A DNA stretch of 64,000 nucleotides, taken from assembly GCF_001280015.1 (NCBI RefSeq), contig NZ_LGDV01000186.1, forward strand, positions 1-64,000, read 5' to 3'. How positions within the stretch are numbered: the first letter of the stretch is position 1; the number at the start of each line of letters is the position of its first letter. The notes below the pieces were generated by a model. It ran no database searches and was not told the origin of the DNA. It saw only the letters and a program-made list of their open reading frames with translations. This DNA is from Streptomyces sp. MMG1121 (GTDB taxonomy: Bacteria > Actinomycetota > Actinomycetes > Streptomycetales > Streptomycetaceae). Made by a program: the position numbers and the translations under genes. Of the stretch, positions 25,100 to 33,995 are shown piece after piece.

Positions 25100-25687
25100 T
25101 CACGTCCGGGGCTGGGTCCACCTCGGCCCGGTCCGCGCCCACGCGCGTTCCCACTCCGCCATGCGGTGGCGCAGCGCGGTCCGGCGCTCCACGGCGTGCG
25201 CGAAGAGCACGACGGCCGCCGTGCCGCCCGCCGCGCACACGCCGACGGTCACCGCGTGCTGCCAGACGGCCGCTCGGTCCGGCGGCGGGGCGACACCCCG
25301 GCCGCGCGAGTCGAACCACACGGACACCGTGTCACCGGTCCGGGTGCCCGCCGGTACCCGGGTCCAGGCGGTACGGGTCGCCTTGCCGGGCTCGGTCCAG
25401 CGGACCTCGGCACGGTAGGGGCGCTCGCGGTCGCCGCCCTCCACCGCGGACGCCCGCCGGGGCGGGTCGCCGATCACCAGGGCACGCACCTGGTGGCGTT
25501 CGGCGCGCGCCGCCGTCGCGAGCGCCCGGGCCTGGTCATGCGCGCGCAGGCCCGCGGCCACCCCGACCAGGGGCGCCACCACGAACAGCAGGACGGTGAC
25601 CACCAGCACCGTCCACGTCTCCACGACATCGGAGCGGCGCCGCAGCGGATTGCGCTGCCAGCGCCAGCCACGCACCCGGGTCCGCAT
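25100..25687 (-). CDS. Rv1733c-like two-helix membrane protein
   Basis: This 195-residue protein starts WRWQRNPLRRRSDVVE and has one membrane helix (about 25-47) and a second near residue 145. Between them is an extracytoplasmic segment of about 95 residues containing DTVSVWFDSRGRGV. This is the layout of the widespread actinobacterial Rv1733c family, whose function is unknown. ATG 25687 has an excellent GAGGAGGT ribosome binding site. The 246 bp upstream hold no recognisable gene. Confidence 0.8.
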   Translation of the reverse strand: MRTRVRGWRWQRNPLRRRSDVVETWTVLVVTVLLFVVAPLVGVAAGLRAHDQARALATAARAERHQVRALVIGDPPRRASAVEGGDRERPYRAEVRWTEPGKATRTAWTRVPAGTRTGDTVSVWFDSRGRGVAPPPDRAAVWQHAVTVGVCAAGGTAAVVLFAHAVERRTALRHRMAEWERAWARTGPRWTQPRT

Positions 25688-25933
25688 GACCACCTCCTCG
25701 CCCCGCCGCAGCCGGAACGCCGGACGGGCCGCCGTCACGGGCCCGCCGCCCCCCACCGCTCACGCACACGCGCGTCCACACCCGTCTCGTACCCCGTACG
25801 GTGCCCCTCGCTCACGCCATGAACCGCGAGTTCAAGCCCGCTTGGAGCGCGGAACGAGCCATGCGCCCCACGATCGCGCGGACGGCCCCGGCGTGCGACC
25901 CGAGTGCCCGGCCCTCGGGCGCGGACGCGCGTG

Positions 25934-26758
25934 TCAGCCGAAGCGCTCGATGCGGATCCGCTCCACCGGCTGCCCGGCCGCGACCAGCAGCCGGGACGCG
26001 TGCTCGGCGAACCCGTTGGACCCACACACATAGGCCTCCCACCCACCGGGAGGCTGCTCGGCCAGCAACGGGGCCACATGTGCGGCCGCCATACGTCCCA
26101 CCGGCATCCCCTGTGGGGCGCTGCGGGTGAACACGGGGGTCGTCTCCGGGCCCAGCTCCGACGCGTAGATCAGCTCCTCCGGGCTGCGCGCCGACACCAG
26201 CAGGCGCAGCGGCACCGTGAGGCCGCGCAGCCGGTGGTGCCGCACCATCGACATCAGCGGTACGACCCCGGAGCCGGCGCCGATCAGCAGCGCGGGCCGG
26301 TCGCCCGGCCAGGCGAAGAAACCGCTCAGCGGCCCGCGCACCTCGACGGTGTCACCGGGCCGCGCCTGGGTGTGGAACCAGCCGGAGACCTCGCCGTCCG
26401 GCACATGGTCGAGGGTCAGCTCGATGTGCCCGCGGTCGTCGGGCGCCGACGCGAGGGAGTAGTGGCGCTGTGCCGTGTAGCCGTCCGGCGCGGTCAGCCG
26501 CAGCAGCAGATGCTGACCGGGCAGATGCCCCGCCCAGTCCGGCACGGCCAGCCGGAACGTGGCCGTGTGCGGCGTCTCGCGCCGGAGCTCCGTCAGCGTG
26601 GCGGTCTGCCACCGGGCCGCCGCCTGCTCGCTCACCGCGATCCGCCCGGGCACGGCGAACCGCGTCGCGGGGACGACGGAACCGGAGGGCGCCGTGGTGG
26701 ACGGCACGTTCAGGTCGGCAGGGGGAACGGTCGTGTGGGTCGTCGGCGTCTCAGTCAC
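25934..26758 (-). CDS. FAD/NAD(P)H oxidoreductase (FNR-like), partner of a molybdo-enzyme
   Basis: This 274-residue flavoprotein has an FAD domain with R98-H-Y-S101 (the RxYS flavin motif) and an NAD(P)-binding domain with GAGSGVVPLMSM (160-171) and a YVCGSNGF segment. It lacks the [2Fe-2S] ferredoxin domain found in many relatives. The first 45 residues are Thr/Pro-rich and may be a flexible tail, so the start is not certain. The GTG start overlaps the molybdo-oxidoreductase gene by 8 bp. The two proteins very likely form an electron-transfer pair. Confidence 0.87.
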   Translation of the reverse strand: MTETPTTHTTVPPADLNVPSTTAPSGSVVPATRFAVPGRIAVSEQAAARWQTATLTELRRETPHTATFRLAVPDWAGHLPGQHLLLRLTAPDGYTAQRHYSLASAPDDRGHIELTLDHVPDGEVSGWFHTQARPGDTVEVRGPLSGFFAWPGDRPALLIGAGSGVVPLMSMVRHHRLRGLTVPLRLLVSARSPEELIYASELGPETTPVFTRSAPQGMPVGRMAAAHVAPLLAEQPPGGWEAYVCGSNGFAEHASRLLVAAGQPVERIRIERFG

Positions 26759-27356
26759 CGGAGTACCGCTGCTCCTCCCAGGGATTGCCGCGCTCGTGGT
26801 AGCCGTTGCGCTCCCAGAAACCCGGCTCGTCGTGGTCGAGCAGCGTGAGGCCCGCGATCCACTTGGTGCTCTTCCAGAAGTAGAGGTGCGGCACGATCAG
26901 CCGTGCCGGGCCGCCGTGCTCGGACGGCAGCGGCTCGCCGCCGTACTCCCAGACGATCCAGGCCCGCCCGCCGGTGAGGTCGGCGAGCGGCAGGTTCGCG
27001 GTGTACCCGGTGTGGGAGTAGGCGACTGCATGTGTGGCAGACACATGGGGCCGCACCACAGCGAAGAACGCGTCCAGGGAGACGCCGCCGAAACGGACGC
27101 CGAACTTCGACCAGCCGGTCACGCAGTGGATGTCACCGTCGTACGCGGACTCCGGGAGCGCGTGCGCCGCGTCCCAGTCCCAGGTGTGCGGCCGCTCCAC
27201 CAGGCCGTCGATACGGAAGGACCAGTCGGCCGGGGCGAGGTCGGGGGTGACCTCTGCGGACAGGACGGGCCAGTCCGCGCCCGCGTCGTACTGGCCGGGC
27301 GGCAGTCCCGGGTGGTGGACGCGCGGGCGGCCCGTGAAGCCTCGCGTGACGTTCAT
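26751..27356 (-). CDS. sulfite-oxidase-family molybdopterin oxidoreductase
   Basis: This 201-residue protein contains the sulfite oxidase-type molybdopterin fold without a heme or dimerisation domain. Cys78 in DIHCVTGWSKFG is the expected molybdenum ligand. The segments HTGYTANLPLADL and GGPARLIVPHLYFWKSTKW also match the family. No Tat signal is present, so it probably works in the cytoplasm, unlike YedY/MsrP. The coupled FAD reductase would supply or accept electrons from NAD(P)H. The substrate is unknown; S-oxide or N-oxide reduction is plausible. Confidence 0.87.
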   Translation of the reverse strand: MNVTRGFTGRPRVHHPGLPPGQYDAGADWPVLSAEVTPDLAPADWSFRIDGLVERPHTWDWDAAHALPESAYDGDIHCVTGWSKFGVRFGGVSLDAFFAVVRPHVSATHAVAYSHTGYTANLPLADLTGGRAWIVWEYGGEPLPSEHGGPARLIVPHLYFWKSTKWIAGLTLLDHDEPGFWERNGYHERGNPWEEQRYSGD

Positions 27357-27526
27357 CCTTCAACCGTACGCTGTCGCACCCCGTGCTCCGTCCCAGGTCA
27401 CTGCCCCGATCATGGCGCCTGTACGAACTCTTTCGGGCCCAGGGAATAGCTCTGCGGCGCTTCTCCTTTGCCCTCGGTGCCGGCACCGGTAGACCGGTGA
27501 CAGCGCGAGAGAAGCGAGGGAAGAGC

Positions 27527-28450
27527 ATGCCCAAGGCGTATGTCTACACGCGGCACGGCGGACCGGAGGCCGAGGCGCTGACCGAACTGGACCGCCCGAG
27601 CCCGGGCCCCGGCGAGATCCTGATCGCGGTCCGCGCGGCGGGAGTGAACCCCGTCGACTGGAAGCTGCGCCAGGGCTTTCTCCGCCCCGGTGAGCACGAG
27701 CGCACCTTCCCGACGGTCTTCGGCAGCGAGGCCGCCGGCGTCGTGGTGGAGGTCGGCCCGGGGGTCACCGGCTTCGCCGTCGGCGACGAGGTGTTCGGTA
27801 GCACCGTCCACGGCGGCTACGCCGAGTACGCCCTGCTGAGCGCCGGTGTGACCGCCCGCAAACCTGCCGCGCTCTCCTTCGCCGACGCCGCCACCCTCCC
27901 GGTCGCCGCGGCCACCGCCTACGACGGCGTCCGCCAGCTCGACCTGCCCGCGGGCGCGACCCTGCTGGTGACGGGCGCGGGCGGCGGTGTCGGCAGCGCG
28001 GTCGCGCAGATCGCCCGCGCCTTCGGACTGCATGTCGTGGGAGTGGCGAGCGAGGGCAAGAAGGACTTCGTGGAGTCGCTCGGCGCCGTGCACGTGGCCT
28101 CCGGGCCCGACCTCGTCGAGCGGGTGCGGGCCGTCGCGCCCGACGGGATCGACGGGGTGTACGACCTGGTCGGCGGCCCGGTGCTCGCCGAGGCCGCCGA
28201 GCTGCTCAAGGACCGCGGCAAGCTGATCACGGCCGGTTCCCCGCTGGAGGCCGTCACCGCGCTGGGCGGGGCCCGTGTCGAGCGGGCCCGCACCGCCGCC
28301 GTCCTGGACGCGGTCGCTGACCTCGTCGTACGCGGCGAGCTGAAGCCGTTCGTGACCCGCACCTTCCCGCTCGCGGATGCCGGCCGGGCGCTGCGCGCCG
28401 TCGAGGAGGGGCACACCCGCGGCAAGATCGTGATCGAGGTGGCCGCGTGA
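27527..28450 (+). CDS. NADP-dependent quinone-oxidoreductase-like protein (zinc-free MDR)
   Basis: This 307-residue medium-chain reductase starts MPKAYVYTRHGGPEA. It has the GroES-like domain (VNPVDWKLRQG, FGSEAAGVVVEVGPG) and a Rossmann domain with GAGGGVGSAVAQIA (about 150-163). The catalytic-zinc ligands of alcohol dehydrogenases are absent, as in quinone reductases. ATG 27527 has GAGGGAAG upstream. It is coupled to a GNAT gene through a GTGA overlap at 28447. Confidence 0.88.
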   Translation: MPKAYVYTRHGGPEAEALTELDRPSPGPGEILIAVRAAGVNPVDWKLRQGFLRPGEHERTFPTVFGSEAAGVVVEVGPGVTGFAVGDEVFGSTVHGGYAEYALLSAGVTARKPAALSFADAATLPVAAATAYDGVRQLDLPAGATLLVTGAGGGVGSAVAQIARAFGLHVVGVASEGKKDFVESLGAVHVASGPDLVERVRAVAPDGIDGVYDLVGGPVLAEAAELLKDRGKLITAGSPLEAVTALGGARVERARTAAVLDAVADLVVRGELKPFVTRTFPLADAGRALRAVEEGHTRGKIVIEVAA

Positions 28451-29211
28451 GCGTCATAGCCGGCGCGGACGGCGACGACCGGACCGGCACCGGCGCCGCC
28501 CCGCACGTCCTCGACAACCCCGCCCTGGCCGCGCTGACCGGCCCGCACGCCCGGTTCGCCGAACGGCGCGGCCGGGTCCTGCGCTACCCGGCCGACGTCT
28601 CCCCGTGGCTCGCCCTGCCCGACGAGCCGGACGCGCAGGACTGGGCGGACCTCGCGGCGCTGGCGGGTCCCGGCGCCGAGGTCCCGCTGCCGGGCTTCCG
28701 CGGCGAGGTGCCGGACGGCTGGGAGATCACCTTCCGGATCGAGGGCGTACAGCTCGTGGACGACTCCCTCGCCGCCGCACCGGACGCCGAGGCGGTCCGG
28801 CTCGGCCCGACGGACGTGCCCGAGATGCTCGACCTCGTGGCCCGCACCCGGCCCGGACCGTTCCTGCCGCGCACCATCGAACTCGGCAGCTACCTCGGCA
28901 TCCGCCGTGAGGGCGCGCTGGTCGCCATGGCGGGGGAGCGGCTGCGCCCGCCGGGCTGGACCGAGATCAGCGCGGTCTGCACCGACCCGGCCTTCCGCGG
29001 CGAGGGCCTCGCCACCCGGCTGATCCTCGCGGTCGCGCACGGCATCCGGGAGCGCGGCGAGACACCGTTCCTGCACACGGGCGCCCAGAACACGAACGCG
29101 ATCCGGCTGTACGAGTCCCTGGGCTTCCGGCTGCGCCGCCACACCGCGTTCGCCGCGGCCCGGTTCCCGGAACGACTGGCGCACGACCGGACGGCGGTAC
29201 CGGTGGCGTAG
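28447..29211 (+). CDS. GNAT family N-acetyltransferase (FR47-like)
   Basis: This 254-residue protein has a C-terminal acetyl-CoA-binding fold: EISAVCTDPAFRGEGLATRL is motif A with the pyrophosphate loop, and NTNAIRLYESLGFRLRR is motif B. The first 110 residues are less conserved and may bind the acceptor. The GTG start lies in the stop codon of the quinone-oxidoreductase gene. The acceptor substrate is unknown. Confidence 0.83.
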   Translation: MSVIAGADGDDRTGTGAAPHVLDNPALAALTGPHARFAERRGRVLRYPADVSPWLALPDEPDAQDWADLAALAGPGAEVPLPGFRGEVPDGWEITFRIEGVQLVDDSLAAAPDAEAVRLGPTDVPEMLDLVARTRPGPFLPRTIELGSYLGIRREGALVAMAGERLRPPGWTEISAVCTDPAFRGEGLATRLILAVAHGIRERGETPFLHTGAQNTNAIRLYESLGFRLRRHTAFAAARFPERLAHDRTAVPVA

Positions 29212-29227
29212 CCGGTGTCCGCGGGTC

Positions 29228-29282
<55 letters not shown>

Positions 29283-29457
29283 CCGTCCGCCGCGAGCGGG
29301 GCGGGTGCCTGCGAGCGGCACGGCGCCCCGCACCGCCGCGTCCCGCGCAACCGCCGTCACGCCCGCACCAGGAGTCCCGCCCGCACCAAGTGCCGTACAG
29401 GCGCGGGACCCGGACACAGTGCCTCACGGGCGCGGCAACCGGACCAGGCCGCCCGGG

Positions 29458-29898
29458 TCAGCCGGAGCCCGTGGCACCCGGCCCGGCGTTGTAACGCTCC
29501 AGATAGGCCGCGAAGCGGACCAGGTCCTCCTCCGGCCAGTCGGCGAGCCGTTCCCGGAAGGCGGCCCGGCGGCTGCGGGTGACCTGGGCGAGGATCTCCT
29601 CGCCCGCCTCCGTCAGATGCAGCACCTGGACCCGGTGGTCCTCCGGATCCAGCCGGCGCTCGATCAGCCCGGCCCGCTCCAGCGCCGCCACCTGACGGCT
29701 GACCGTCGACTTGTCCAGGGCGTAGTGCGCCGCCAGGTCCGTCGCCCGGCAGCCGCCCTGCTCCTCCAGGTGCCCGAGCAGGGTGTACGACACCAGCGTC
29801 AGCTCGGGGTGCATACGGCCCGCCGAGGCGCGAGCCCGGCGGGCGAAGATCGTCATCTCGCGCTGGATCGTCTCGACGGCCGACTCCGCTGCGGTCAC
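29458..29898 (-). CDS. MarR family transcriptional regulator
   Basis: This 146-residue winged-helix protein has the MarR pattern: LTLVSYTLLGHLEEQGGC, ATDLAAHYALDKSTVSRQVA as the recognition helix, then LERAGLIERRLDPEDHRVQV as the wing. The GTG start at 29898 follows a GGAGGAGG ribosome binding site. It is divergent from a membrane protein gene. The shared 83-bp gap holds a perfect inverted repeat that is the probable operator for both. Confidence 0.9.
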   Translation of the reverse strand: MTAAESAVETIQREMTIFARRARASAGRMHPELTLVSYTLLGHLEEQGGCRATDLAAHYALDKSTVSRQVAALERAGLIERRLDPEDHRVQVLHLTEAGEEILAQVTRSRRAAFRERLADWPEEDLVRFAAYLERYNAGPGATGSG

Positions 29899-29921
29899 GG
29901 GAATACCTCCTCCGGCGTTCT

Positions 29922-29956
29922 AGTTGTATAGTACAACTTGATGTGGAAGTTGTATA
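29922..29956. promoter_or_regulatory. MarR operator pair between marR-like and membrane protein genes
   Basis: AGTTGTA (29922-29928) and TACAACT (29932-29938) form a perfect palindrome with a 3-bp centre. AAGTTGTATA recurs at 29947-29956 and is followed by a degenerate right arm. The pair sits in a short A+T-rich stretch upstream of both start codons, fitting autorepression plus control of the divergent gene. Confidence 0.68.
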
Positions 29957-29981
29957 AGCCAACCTTTGGAGGTCGTGCCCG

Positions 29982-31091
29982 ATGAGGTCACCGGCACTGC
30001 GCCATGTGCTCACGCACCTGATCACCCCGCTGTTGATGTGCCTGGGCATGGGGCTCGCGTACATGGGGGCCTTCGTCACCCCCGAGCCGCACCACCTGCC
30101 GGTCGCCGTAGTCGGCACCACCCCGCAGGCGAAGGTGTTCGCCCAGACGGTCAAGGACACCGCGGGGGGCAAGCTCGACATCCGCACGGTCGCGACCCGT
30201 GCCGACGCCGTGGACCTGCTGAAGTCCCGGGACGTGACCGGCGCCTATGTGCCGAGCACCCATGCTCCCGAGCTGCTCGTGGCCAGCGCCGCCTCGGACA
30301 TGGGGGCGACGGCCGTCGAGAAGGTCTTCACGCCGGTCGCCGCACGGGAGGGCATCCCGCTGAAGGTCACCGACGTGGCCGCGCCGGTCGCTGACGACCC
30401 CACCGGTCAGGGCCTGTTCTTCCTGCTGATCGCGGTCAGCATCGGCTCCTACGCCTCGGTCGCCGCCCTCGGCGCCGCCGGTGCCGCGCTCCCGATGCGG
30501 ATACGGGCGCTGCTCGCGCTCGGGGTCTCCGCCGTGGTCGGCGGTATCGGGACGCTGCTCGCCGGGCCGGTGTTCCACCTCGCGCACCACGACCTCGCGA
30601 GCCTGTTCGGGATGGCGTGGCTGTACTCCGCGGGCATCCTCCTCATCGGTGTCGGCCTGCACACCTTCCTGAAGCGGTGGACCACACTGACGATGATGGT
30701 GCTGTTCGTGATGCTGAACTTCACCAGCTCCGGCGGCCTGTTCCGCCCCGAGCTGCAGAACGGCTTCTTCGGCACCCTGCACGCCTTCTGGAACGGCGCC
30801 GGCTTCGTCGAGGGCATCCGCAGCCTGCTGTACTTCGGCGACGACGGCCTCGCGCGCAACGTGTGGACCCTCGTGGTCTGGCTCCTGGTGGGCCTCGTCG
30901 TGACCGGGATCGCGGCCCTGTACGAGCGGCCCCGGCACGCCCGGCACGCGGCCGCCCACGGCGAGAGCACCCCTCGGCCGGCCGCCGTGCCCGCCCCGGC
31001 GCGCACAGCTGAGGCCACGGCCGGTCAGGACACCGAGCGGGATGCCGAGCAAGAGGTCGAGGAAGAGGTCGAGGAGACGGTCGGCGTCTGA
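29982..31091 (+). CDS. membrane protein of the YhgE/DUF3533-ABC2 permease type
   Basis: This 369-residue protein has one N-terminal helix (MCLGMGLAYMGAF), an extracytoplasmic domain of about 110 residues, then five or six helices (from about residue 145), ending in a strongly acidic Glu-rich tail. The layout resembles the permeases of ABC-2-type drug exporters and YhgE/Pip-like proteins. No ATPase gene is adjacent. ATG 29982 has TTTGGAGGT upstream. Divergence from a MarR regulator suggests inducible efflux or envelope stress, which remains inference. Confidence 0.75.
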   Translation: MRSPALRHVLTHLITPLLMCLGMGLAYMGAFVTPEPHHLPVAVVGTTPQAKVFAQTVKDTAGGKLDIRTVATRADAVDLLKSRDVTGAYVPSTHAPELLVASAASDMGATAVEKVFTPVAAREGIPLKVTDVAAPVADDPTGQGLFFLLIAVSIGSYASVAALGAAGAALPMRIRALLALGVSAVVGGIGTLLAGPVFHLAHHDLASLFGMAWLYSAGILLIGVGLHTFLKRWTTLTMMVLFVMLNFTSSGGLFRPELQNGFFGTLHAFWNGAGFVEGIRSLLYFGDDGLARNVWTLVVWLLVGLVVTGIAALYERPRHARHAAAHGESTPRPAAVPAPARTAEATAGQDTERDAEQEVEEEVEETVGV

Positions 31092-31248
31092 TCCGACGCC
31101 GACCGCGGCCTTCCGCACCAGCCAAGGACTTCCACGCCGGCCGGGGCCTTCGACACCGGCCGGGACCACCGGTCACCACGGAACGGACGCGGACACGGAC
31201 AGGGAGCGCACCGCCCGGCGTCGGGCGGCGCCCCCGCCGGCCTGCCCG

Positions 31249-32493
31249 TCATCCCGACGCCGAGCCGATCGTCACCACCCGCGCCCACGCGGGCGGCGTG
31301 TCCGGCCGGTAGCCGGGATCGTTCTCGTCCCAGGACCCGCCGGCCCGCGCGAACAGACCCACCACCGTCCGGCAGGCCGGCCGCGCCTCGGGCCACGGTG
31401 TCTGTCCGTCGGTCAGGACCACCACCACGTCGGGCCGCGTACGCAGCGCCCGGGTGAACCCGGTGCGCAGGTCCGTCCCGCCGCCGCCCATCAGCTCGAT
31501 GCCCTCCGTCCGGCACAGCGGCTGGACGGTCTGGGCCGCGGCATCGCAGGACAGCACGGTGACCAGGTCCCGCCGTCCGCCGAGGGCCCGGGAGATGGCG
31601 GCCACCTCCAGCAGCGCACTGCCCAGTTCGGCGTCGCTGACCGAGCCCGAGGTGTCCACGACCACACAGACCCGAGGCGGTCTGCGCCGCAGGCTCGGCA
31701 GTACGACCCCGGGCAGGCCGGCCGAGCGCCGCGCCGGGCGGCCGTAGCGGTAGTCCTCGCCCGCGCCCCCTCCGGAGACCGCCGAGCGGAGCGCCGAGCC
31801 CAGCAACTGCCGCCACGGCTGCGGCGGATGGAACACCTCCTCGGCCCAGCGCCGCCAGCCCTGCGGGGCGCTGCCCGGAGCGCCGTTGATGCCCTGGGCC
31901 ACCCGGAACCGGACCGCGTCCCGCTCCTGCTCGCTCAGTCCGTGCGCGCCGTCGGGTCCCAGCTCCCACGCCCGGTCCAGCCCGTCTGCGCCGCTGCCGC
32001 AGTCCAGCCACGCCAGCCGTCCCAGCCATGACCCCAGCCGGAACCGCCCCAGGTACTCCTCCATCAACTCGCCTGTGGGCAGCCCCAGTCTGTCCGGTGT
32101 CACGGCGTCCTCCGGGCACACCAGTCCGTCGCCGTACACGTCGTCGTTGATCTCGCAGTCCCCGGCGATGTTCATCCGCAGCCGTTCCGCCGGACCGGTC
32201 AGCCCGCGCTCACGGGCGACCCGGTCGCCGCGCCCGTGGTGGTCGCGCAGCAGATGTGACACCTCGTGCACCCACACGGCGGCCAGTTCCTCGACCGGCG
32301 TACGGTCCACGAACGCCGGGGAGGCGTAGCACCGCCAGTACCGGTCGACGCCCATCGTCGGCACCTGTCGCGACTCCACCGGGTGCAGTGCGAAGAGTGC
32401 CGTGGCCAGGTAGGGCCGGACGCGGGCGGCGTGGAGGCGTGCGGCGAGGAGTTTGCCGAGGTCCAGTGCCCCGGGTGCGGTCGGTGTCGTCAT
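31249..32493 (-). CDS. putative metallopeptidase with VWA-like domain (DUF2201 type)
   Basis: This 414-residue protein has an N-terminal metallopeptidase-like domain with a zincin motif H76-E-V-S-H80 (VWVHEVSHLLRDHH) and a C-terminal VWA-like domain whose metal-binding MIDAS motif is DTSGSVSD. It follows a MoxR ATPase gene, a classic chaperone/VWA pairing. The start at 32493 matches where the conserved domain begins. However, the frame stays open upstream to an ATG at 32694 that overlaps the MoxR stop (ATGA) and has a better GGAG. Starting there would give 481 residues with a Pro/Gly/Arg-rich extension derived from a local duplication. Cleavage targets are unknown. Confidence 0.83.
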   Translation of the reverse strand: MTTPTAPGALDLGKLLAARLHAARVRPYLATALFALHPVESRQVPTMGVDRYWRCYASPAFVDRTPVEELAAVWVHEVSHLLRDHHGRGDRVARERGLTGPAERLRMNIAGDCEINDDVYGDGLVCPEDAVTPDRLGLPTGELMEEYLGRFRLGSWLGRLAWLDCGSGADGLDRAWELGPDGAHGLSEQERDAVRFRVAQGINGAPGSAPQGWRRWAEEVFHPPQPWRQLLGSALRSAVSGGGAGEDYRYGRPARRSAGLPGVVLPSLRRRPPRVCVVVDTSGSVSDAELGSALLEVAAISRALGGRRDLVTVLSCDAAAQTVQPLCRTEGIELMGGGGTDLRTGFTRALRTRPDVVVVLTDGQTPWPEARPACRTVVGLFARAGGSWDENDPGYRPDTPPAWARVVTIGSASG

Positions 32494-32742
32494 CGGGTTC
32501 CGGTGGTCCGGCGGCCGGTTTCGCCGGGGTGCCGGGACGGGGGGCGTACCGGCCCCGTCGGCTGTTCGTCCCCCGTCGGCACCTGTGGTGATCCCGCCGG
32601 GTGCGGTGCGAGGAGTGCCGTGGCCGGGCTGGACCGGCCGGCCACCGCGCGATGGTCGCCGAGGTCCGCTGGCCCCGGGTGCGGTCGGCGTCATCGCCGG
32701 ACTCCGGTGGCTCGGCGGGCGGCTTTGTCGGCCCGTCGGGAC
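32351..32742. repeat. imperfect tandem duplication at the MoxR/VWA gene boundary
   Basis: Segment A (32351-32540) aligns by eye with segment B (32571-32742). Both contain CGTCGGCACCTGT, then CCGGGTGC(A/G)GTGCGA, then AGTGCCGTGGCC, then CCCCGGGTGCGGTCGG and GTCATCG. B has lost about 10 bp. In A the shared CAT is the VWA start (minus strand). In B the same position carries the MoxR stop and a vestigial start (ATGA). An ancestral coupled junction was probably duplicated. Confidence 0.75.
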
Positions 32743-33911
32743 AGGGACACCACCCCGGCCAGCCGATCGACCGCCGCCGGCACCTGCCAGTCCTCCCGGC
32801 GCAGCGAGGCCAGCGTGGTCGCCGGTACGACCACCACGTCCGGGGCGCCGCTCTCCATCGCCCGCACCAGCAACGCCCAGGCCGCGTCCCAGCGGTCCCG
32901 CTCCGGTCGCTGGCGCACCGCGGCCACCACCCCGTCCAGCGCGGCCTGCCGCAGATCCCCGCGCTCGGGGAGCACGGCAGCCGCCGGGTCCGCCAGCAGC
33001 GACTCCGGGTCGGGCAGGTCCATCCGGTCCAGGCTCGCCAGCAGCTCCAGTCCGGGACCGTCCCCCACGGTGCCCCGTACCAGCAGCGACAGCACGTCCC
33101 GCGCGGATCCGGCGGCGGTCGCGAAGGCGATGAGCCGCAGCGTCGCCTCCCAGCTCCGGGGCGACGGCCAGGCACCGCCCCGCCGGCTCTCCCCGGTGGG
33201 CAGCCGGTGCACGAGCCCCGGCCGCGCGACCAGGAAGGCGCACACCGCGCGGCGGGCGAAGTCCACCGCGTCCGCCAGCCGCTCCTCGTCGAGCCGGGGC
33301 AGGGTCGCCCGCGGCCAGGTCCCGCCGAGACCGCGGACGACGACGTCGTGGTCGTGGGTCCACTGCAGATGCACGAACCGGTTGGCCAGCGGAGGGCTCA
33401 GCTCCCAGCCGTCGGCGGCCGAGGAGCGCGGGTTGGCGGCGGCCACGATCCGCACCCCGGGCGGCAGCCGGAGGGCGCCGATCCGCCGCTCCAGCACGAG
33501 CCGCAGCAGCGCCGCCTGCACGGCCGGGGGAGCGGTGGACAGCTCGTCCAGGAACAGCAGCCCCCGCCCGGCGCGCACGAGCCGTACCGCCCAGTCCGGC
33601 GGGGCCATCGGGACGCCCTGTACGGCGGGGTCGTCGCCCACGACGGGCAGCCCCGAGAAGTCGGACGGCTCGTGCACACTCGCGATCACGGTGGTCAGCG
33701 GCAGGTCGAGAGCGGCGGCGAGCTGGGTCAGCGCGGCCGTCTTGCCGATGCCGGGTTCACCCCACAGCAGTACCGGAAGGTCGGCGGCCACGGCCAGGGT
33801 CAGTGCCTCCAGCTGGATGTCGGCGCGCGGCTCGGTGGTGGTGTCGCGCAGCAGGGTCAACAGGGTCTCGGCCACGTCGAGTTGAGGAGCGGGCGGGAGG
33901 GAAGCAGTCAT
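32691..33911 (-). CDS. MoxR-type AAA+ ATPase
   Basis: This 406-residue AAA+ protein has Walker A LWGEPGIGKTAAL (about residues 49-61), Walker B GLLFLDELSTAPP, a sensor-1 region VRIVAAANPRS and NRFVHLQW. MoxR ATPases act as chaperones that insert metals or remodel VWA-containing partners. It lies between an unknown 453-residue protein upstream and a metallopeptidase-VWA gene downstream, all on one strand. The last 17 codons lie in duplicated sequence, so the C-terminal tail may have been altered by the duplication. Confidence 0.88.
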   Translation of the reverse strand: MTASLPPAPQLDVAETLLTLLRDTTTEPRADIQLEALTLAVAADLPVLLWGEPGIGKTAALTQLAAALDLPLTTVIASVHEPSDFSGLPVVGDDPAVQGVPMAPPDWAVRLVRAGRGLLFLDELSTAPPAVQAALLRLVLERRIGALRLPPGVRIVAAANPRSSAADGWELSPPLANRFVHLQWTHDHDVVVRGLGGTWPRATLPRLDEERLADAVDFARRAVCAFLVARPGLVHRLPTGESRRGGAWPSPRSWEATLRLIAFATAAGSARDVLSLLVRGTVGDGPGLELLASLDRMDLPDPESLLADPAAAVLPERGDLRQAALDGVVAAVRQRPERDRWDAAWALLVRAMESGAPDVVVVPATTLASLRREDWQVPAAVDRLAGVVSLSRRADKAARRATGVRR

Positions 33912-33995
33912 GTGGGATCACCTGAGGGGTGTGAGGTCGACAGGAAAGGACGAAGGTGGTCACGCTCCGTCAAGTGGGCGTGAACGCAAGGGAGT

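Noticed and set aside
25688..25933. Short open frames between the Rv1733c-like and flavin reductase genes
   Set aside because: They are Arg/Ala-rich shadows without start signals, and no promoter or palindrome stands out.
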